A stretch of DNA of 64,000 nt. It comes from Haloglomus irregulare. GTDB taxonomy: Archaea; Halobacteriota; Halobacteria; Halobacteriales; Haloarculaceae. Position 1 is the first letter of the stretch. The number at the start of each line of letters is the position of its first letter. The DNA lies in assembly GCF_007421925.1 (NCBI RefSeq), contig NZ_QMDX01000005.1:62001-126000 (forward strand), given 5' to 3'. This document shows, piece after piece, positions 61,869 through 64,000 of the stretch. The notes under the pieces were generated by a model. It ran no database searches, was not told where the DNA came from, and saw nothing but the letters and a program-made list of their open reading frames with translations. The position numbers and the translations under genes were made by a program.

Positions 61869-64000
61869 CTACCGCTCCCCGTCGGGGGTCCCCTGCGACC
61901 CGGGCGCGAGGTCGGCGGCCCACTCCAGCGCCTCGCCGAGATCGTCCGTCGGCGGCGAGCAGGTCCGTGACCGACAGGCGTACACCGTCGGCCCGCCGTC
62001 GCGGGCCTCGCGCCCGGCCCAGACGGGTGGCGCCCCGGCAAGCCCCAGCTCGTCGAGCCAGCCGCCGAGCGCGGCCGCCGTCCCGGGGCGGCGCGCGAGC
62101 AGTCGGCCGGGCAGGTAGGTCCGCGCCAGCGTCTCGCGCCACGCGTCCGGCAGGTCGCCCGCGATGGTCAGCTCCAGCGGCTCGACGGCGATGTCGTCGG
62201 CCGCGAGCGTCAGCGTCGGGTGCTTGAGCGGGTTCGACTCCAGCGTCGAGGCGTGGGTCGACACCACGCCCTCGGCGACGTCCCGGAACCGGTCATGTGG
62301 GACGAACCCGTCGAGGTCGGCGAGGAGCCTCGCCGCGACCCCCGCGCTCGACGGGGTCGACGAGTCGCCCAGCTCCTGCGGCCGGGCGACCAGTGACTCG
62401 CCGCCCGCCGGCGTGAAGTAGAGCGTCCCGCGGTCCGCGTCCCAGAACGCCGCCTCGATGCAGCGCGCCAGGTCGAGCGCGAACGCGAGGTGCTCGACGT
62501 CGCCGGTGGCCTCGTAGCAGGCCAGGGCGCCGCGCCCGAGGAACGCGTAGTCCTCCAGGTAGCCCTCGATGCCGGCGTCGCCGTCCTTCCAGCGGCGCTG
62601 GAGGCGTCCGGTCGGCCCCCCGGCATCGGTCTCGACGCCGTCCAGGTCCGCGTCGGGGTCCCAGAGCCGCTCGTGGATGAACTCGAGCGCGTCGGTCGCG
62701 AGGTCGGCCCAGCGGTCGTCCCCGAGCACGAGCGCCCCCTCGGCGAGCGCGGCGACCGCCAGCCCGTTCCAGCCCGCGAGCACCTTCTCGTCGCGACGGG
62801 GCCGCGGCCGCTCCTCGCGGGCCGCCCGGAGGGTGGTGGTCGCGGCATCGAGCCGCTCCCGAACCGCCGTCTCGTCGAGGTCGAACGCCGTCGCGAGCTC
62901 CGGAACCGACGCGGCCCGCGTGAGCACGGAGAGCCCGGCCTCGAAGTCGCCGGGCTCGGTCACGCCGAACCGCTCGCGGACGAGGTCGGCATCAAGGGCG
63001 TCGTGGCCGCCGTGGCCCTCAAGCGCCGCCGCCACCTCGTCGGGGGACCAAGCGTAGAACGCCCCTTCCTCGACCTCGGCCGCCTCGCCGGCCCTGCCGT
63101 CGAGGGGCGGACTCCGCGCGTCGAGCGTCGCGTAGAACCCGCCGTCGGGATGGCGCAGCTCCCGGTCGAGGAACGCGAACGTCTCGCGGACGACGGTGGC
63201 GTAACGCTCGTCGCCGGTGACCTGGTAGCCCGCCAGGAACGCCCGGGGGATCTCGGCGTTGTCGTACAGCATCTTCTCGAAGTGTGGCACCGTCCACGAG
63301 CGGTCGGTGCAGTAGCGGTGGAAGCCGCCGCCGAGGTGGTCGTAGAGCCCCCGGTTCGCCATCGCATCGAGGGTTTCGGTCGCGACCGAGCGGTAGTCCT
63401 CGCGTCCGGTACGGTCGTGGGCGCGGAGCAGGACGTGGAGCCGCCCGGGCTGGGGGAACTTCTGGTCGCGGCCGAACCCGCCGTGCTCGCGGTCGGCCGC
63501 CCGCAGCGCCGACGAGGCGGCCGCGTCGAGGAACTCGGCGTCCGGAGGTTCTCCCGGCGCGTCGGGCACCTCCTCCAGTTCGCCGCGGGCCGCCGCGGCC
63601 CACTGGGCCGCTCGCTCCTCGATCTCCCCGCGCTCCTCGGGGTCCGTCCAGTTCTCCCGGATGTCCCGCAGGAGCTGCAGGAAGCCCGGCTGCCCCCGTC
63701 TTGCCTCCTTCGGGAAGTAGGTCCCCACGTAGAAGGGCTCGCCGTCGGGTGTGAGGAACACCGAGAGCGGCCAGCCGGCCTGGCCCCGGACCAGCTGGCA
63801 GACCGTTATGTACAGCGAGTCGATATCCGGCCGCTCCTCGCGGTCGACCTTTATTGGCACGAACGACCCGTTGAGCAGTTCGGCGACCTCGGGGTCCTCG
63901 AAGCTCTCCTCCTCCATGACGTGACACCAGTGGCAGGCGGAGTAGCCGATAGAGAGGAAGACCGGGACGTCCTGCTCGCGGGCCGCCGCGAGGGCCTCGT
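61869..64000 (-). CDS. YyaL/DUF255-type thioredoxin-domain protein, 5' end beyond the window
   Basis: The first ~30 codons and start lie outside. The visible 710 codons begin with a thioredoxin-like fold containing IGYSACHWCHVM (CHWC near 63924-63935) and continue as a (alpha/alpha)6-barrel like glycoside-hydrolase-family proteins, as in the human SPATA20 and bacterial YyaL families. The gene ends six bases before the lipoprotein gene, so both may be cotranscribed. Function unknown. Confidence 0.92.
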   Translation of the reverse strand, partial: EALAAAREQDVPVFLSIGYSACHWCHVMEEESFEDPEVAELLNGSFVPIKVDREERPDIDSLYITVCQLVRGQAGWPLSVFLTPDGEPFYVGTYFPKEARRGQPGFLQLLRDIRENWTDPEERGEIEERAAQWAAAARGELEEVPDAPGEPPDAEFLDAAASSALRAADREHGGFGRDQKFPQPGRLHVLLRAHDRTGREDYRSVATETLDAMANRGLYDHLGGGFHRYCTDRSWTVPHFEKMLYDNAEIPRAFLAGYQVTGDERYATVVRETFAFLDRELRHPDGGFYATLDARSPPLDGRAGEAAEVEEGAFYAWSPDEVAAALEGHGGHDALDADLVRERFGVTEPGDFEAGLSVLTRAASVPELATAFDLDETAVRERLDAATTTLRAAREERPRPRRDEKVLAGWNGLAVAALAEGALVLGDDRWADLATDALEFIHERLWDPDADLDGVETDAGGPTGRLQRRWKDGDAGIEGYLEDYAFLGRGALACYEATGDVEHLAFALDLARCIEAAFWDADRGTLYFTPAGGESLVARPQELGDSSTPSSAGVAARLLADLDGFVPHDRFRDVAEGVVSTHASTLESNPLKHPTLTLAADDIAVEPLELTIAGDLPDAWRETLARTYLPGRLLARRPGTAAALGGWLDELGLAGAPPVWAGREARDGGPTVYACRSRTCSPPTDDLGEALEWAADLAPGSQGTPDGER

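Overview
The window comes from a halophilic archaeon (class Halobacteria). Evidence: about 70% G+C, strongly acidic proteins, archaeal ribosomal proteins (P0-type L10, P1-type L12, S17e), CofD of the F420 pathway, a haloarchaeal ThiR-type regulator, Tat-type signal peptides and many leaderless-looking starts with an A/T box 25-30 bases upstream. I found no rRNA, tRNA, CRISPR array, insertion sequence or replication origin. Most of it is chromosomal core with catabolic islands and one compositionally foreign patch.

Layout. 1-6000: small haloarchaeal proteins, then rpl12, rplP0 and rpl1 read leftward from a structured leader, a GDT1/TMEM165-family metal transporter with a DtxR-like operator, rpl11, a small membrane protein and a Drg-family GTPase. 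6-13.5 kb: a CxxC membrane protein, a SelT/SelW-like CxxC protein, 3-hydroxyacyl-CoA dehydrogenase and a complete branched-chain-type ABC importer (binding protein, livG, livF, livH, livM). The signal peptide of the binding protein is interrupted by an in-frame stop. 13.5-19.5 kb: a hydrolase, a Bat-type regulator, an ABC-2 exporter, a small unknown and an acyl-CoA synthetase. 19.6-22.4 kb: an HNH nuclease gene translationally coupled to a HerA-like ATPase gene. The HNH gene and the first ~66 codons of the ATPase gene have clearly lower G+C than everything around them, which suggests a recombined block. 22.5-27.3 kb: a fatty-acid/keto-acid catabolic cluster (enoyl-CoA hydratase, BKACE enzyme, acyl-CoA dehydrogenase, SDR) with a 27-codon SCP-2 relic. 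27.4-36.7 kb: HAD hydrolase, a three-gene exported-protein/ABC-2 unit, an S1-OB-DHH protein whose nuclease motifs look degenerate, an MBL hydrolase, a zinc-ribbon/membrane/CAP-like protein and an HD hydrolase.

36.8-40.3 kb: cofD, a Dus-like TIM barrel, a CitG-like gene and a DUF447 gene, each overlapping the next by four bases, then rps17e. 40.4-47.4 kb: an O-methyltransferase, a redoxin, then a second catabolic island: Baeyer-Villiger-type monooxygenase, a 2,4-dienoyl-CoA-reductase-like SDR, acyl-CoA ligase and, divergently, acyl-CoA dehydrogenase. 47.6-54.6 kb: ThiR-type regulator, a 1066-residue FAD/Fe-S dehydrogenase, thyX preceded by a frameshifted Tat-protein pseudogene, a creatininase-family amidohydrolase and a dual-specificity phosphatase. 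54.8-64 kb: TyrA-like dehydrogenase coupled to an Rsm22-type methyltransferase, surE, a Tat-exported CocE/S15 hydrolase, a PAC2 protein, a thioredoxin, a lipoprotein and a YyaL-type protein cut by the window edge.

Together the genes suggest a heterotroph that imports organic acids or amino acids and burns fatty and possibly ketone substrates through acyl-CoA intermediates. The observations most worth following are the HNH-HerA pair with its composition break, the two-hairpin leader of rpl1, the operator-like palindrome before the GDT1 gene, the tightly coupled cofD cluster, and three eroded genes (binding-protein signal peptide, SCP-2 relic, Tat-protein pseudogene).
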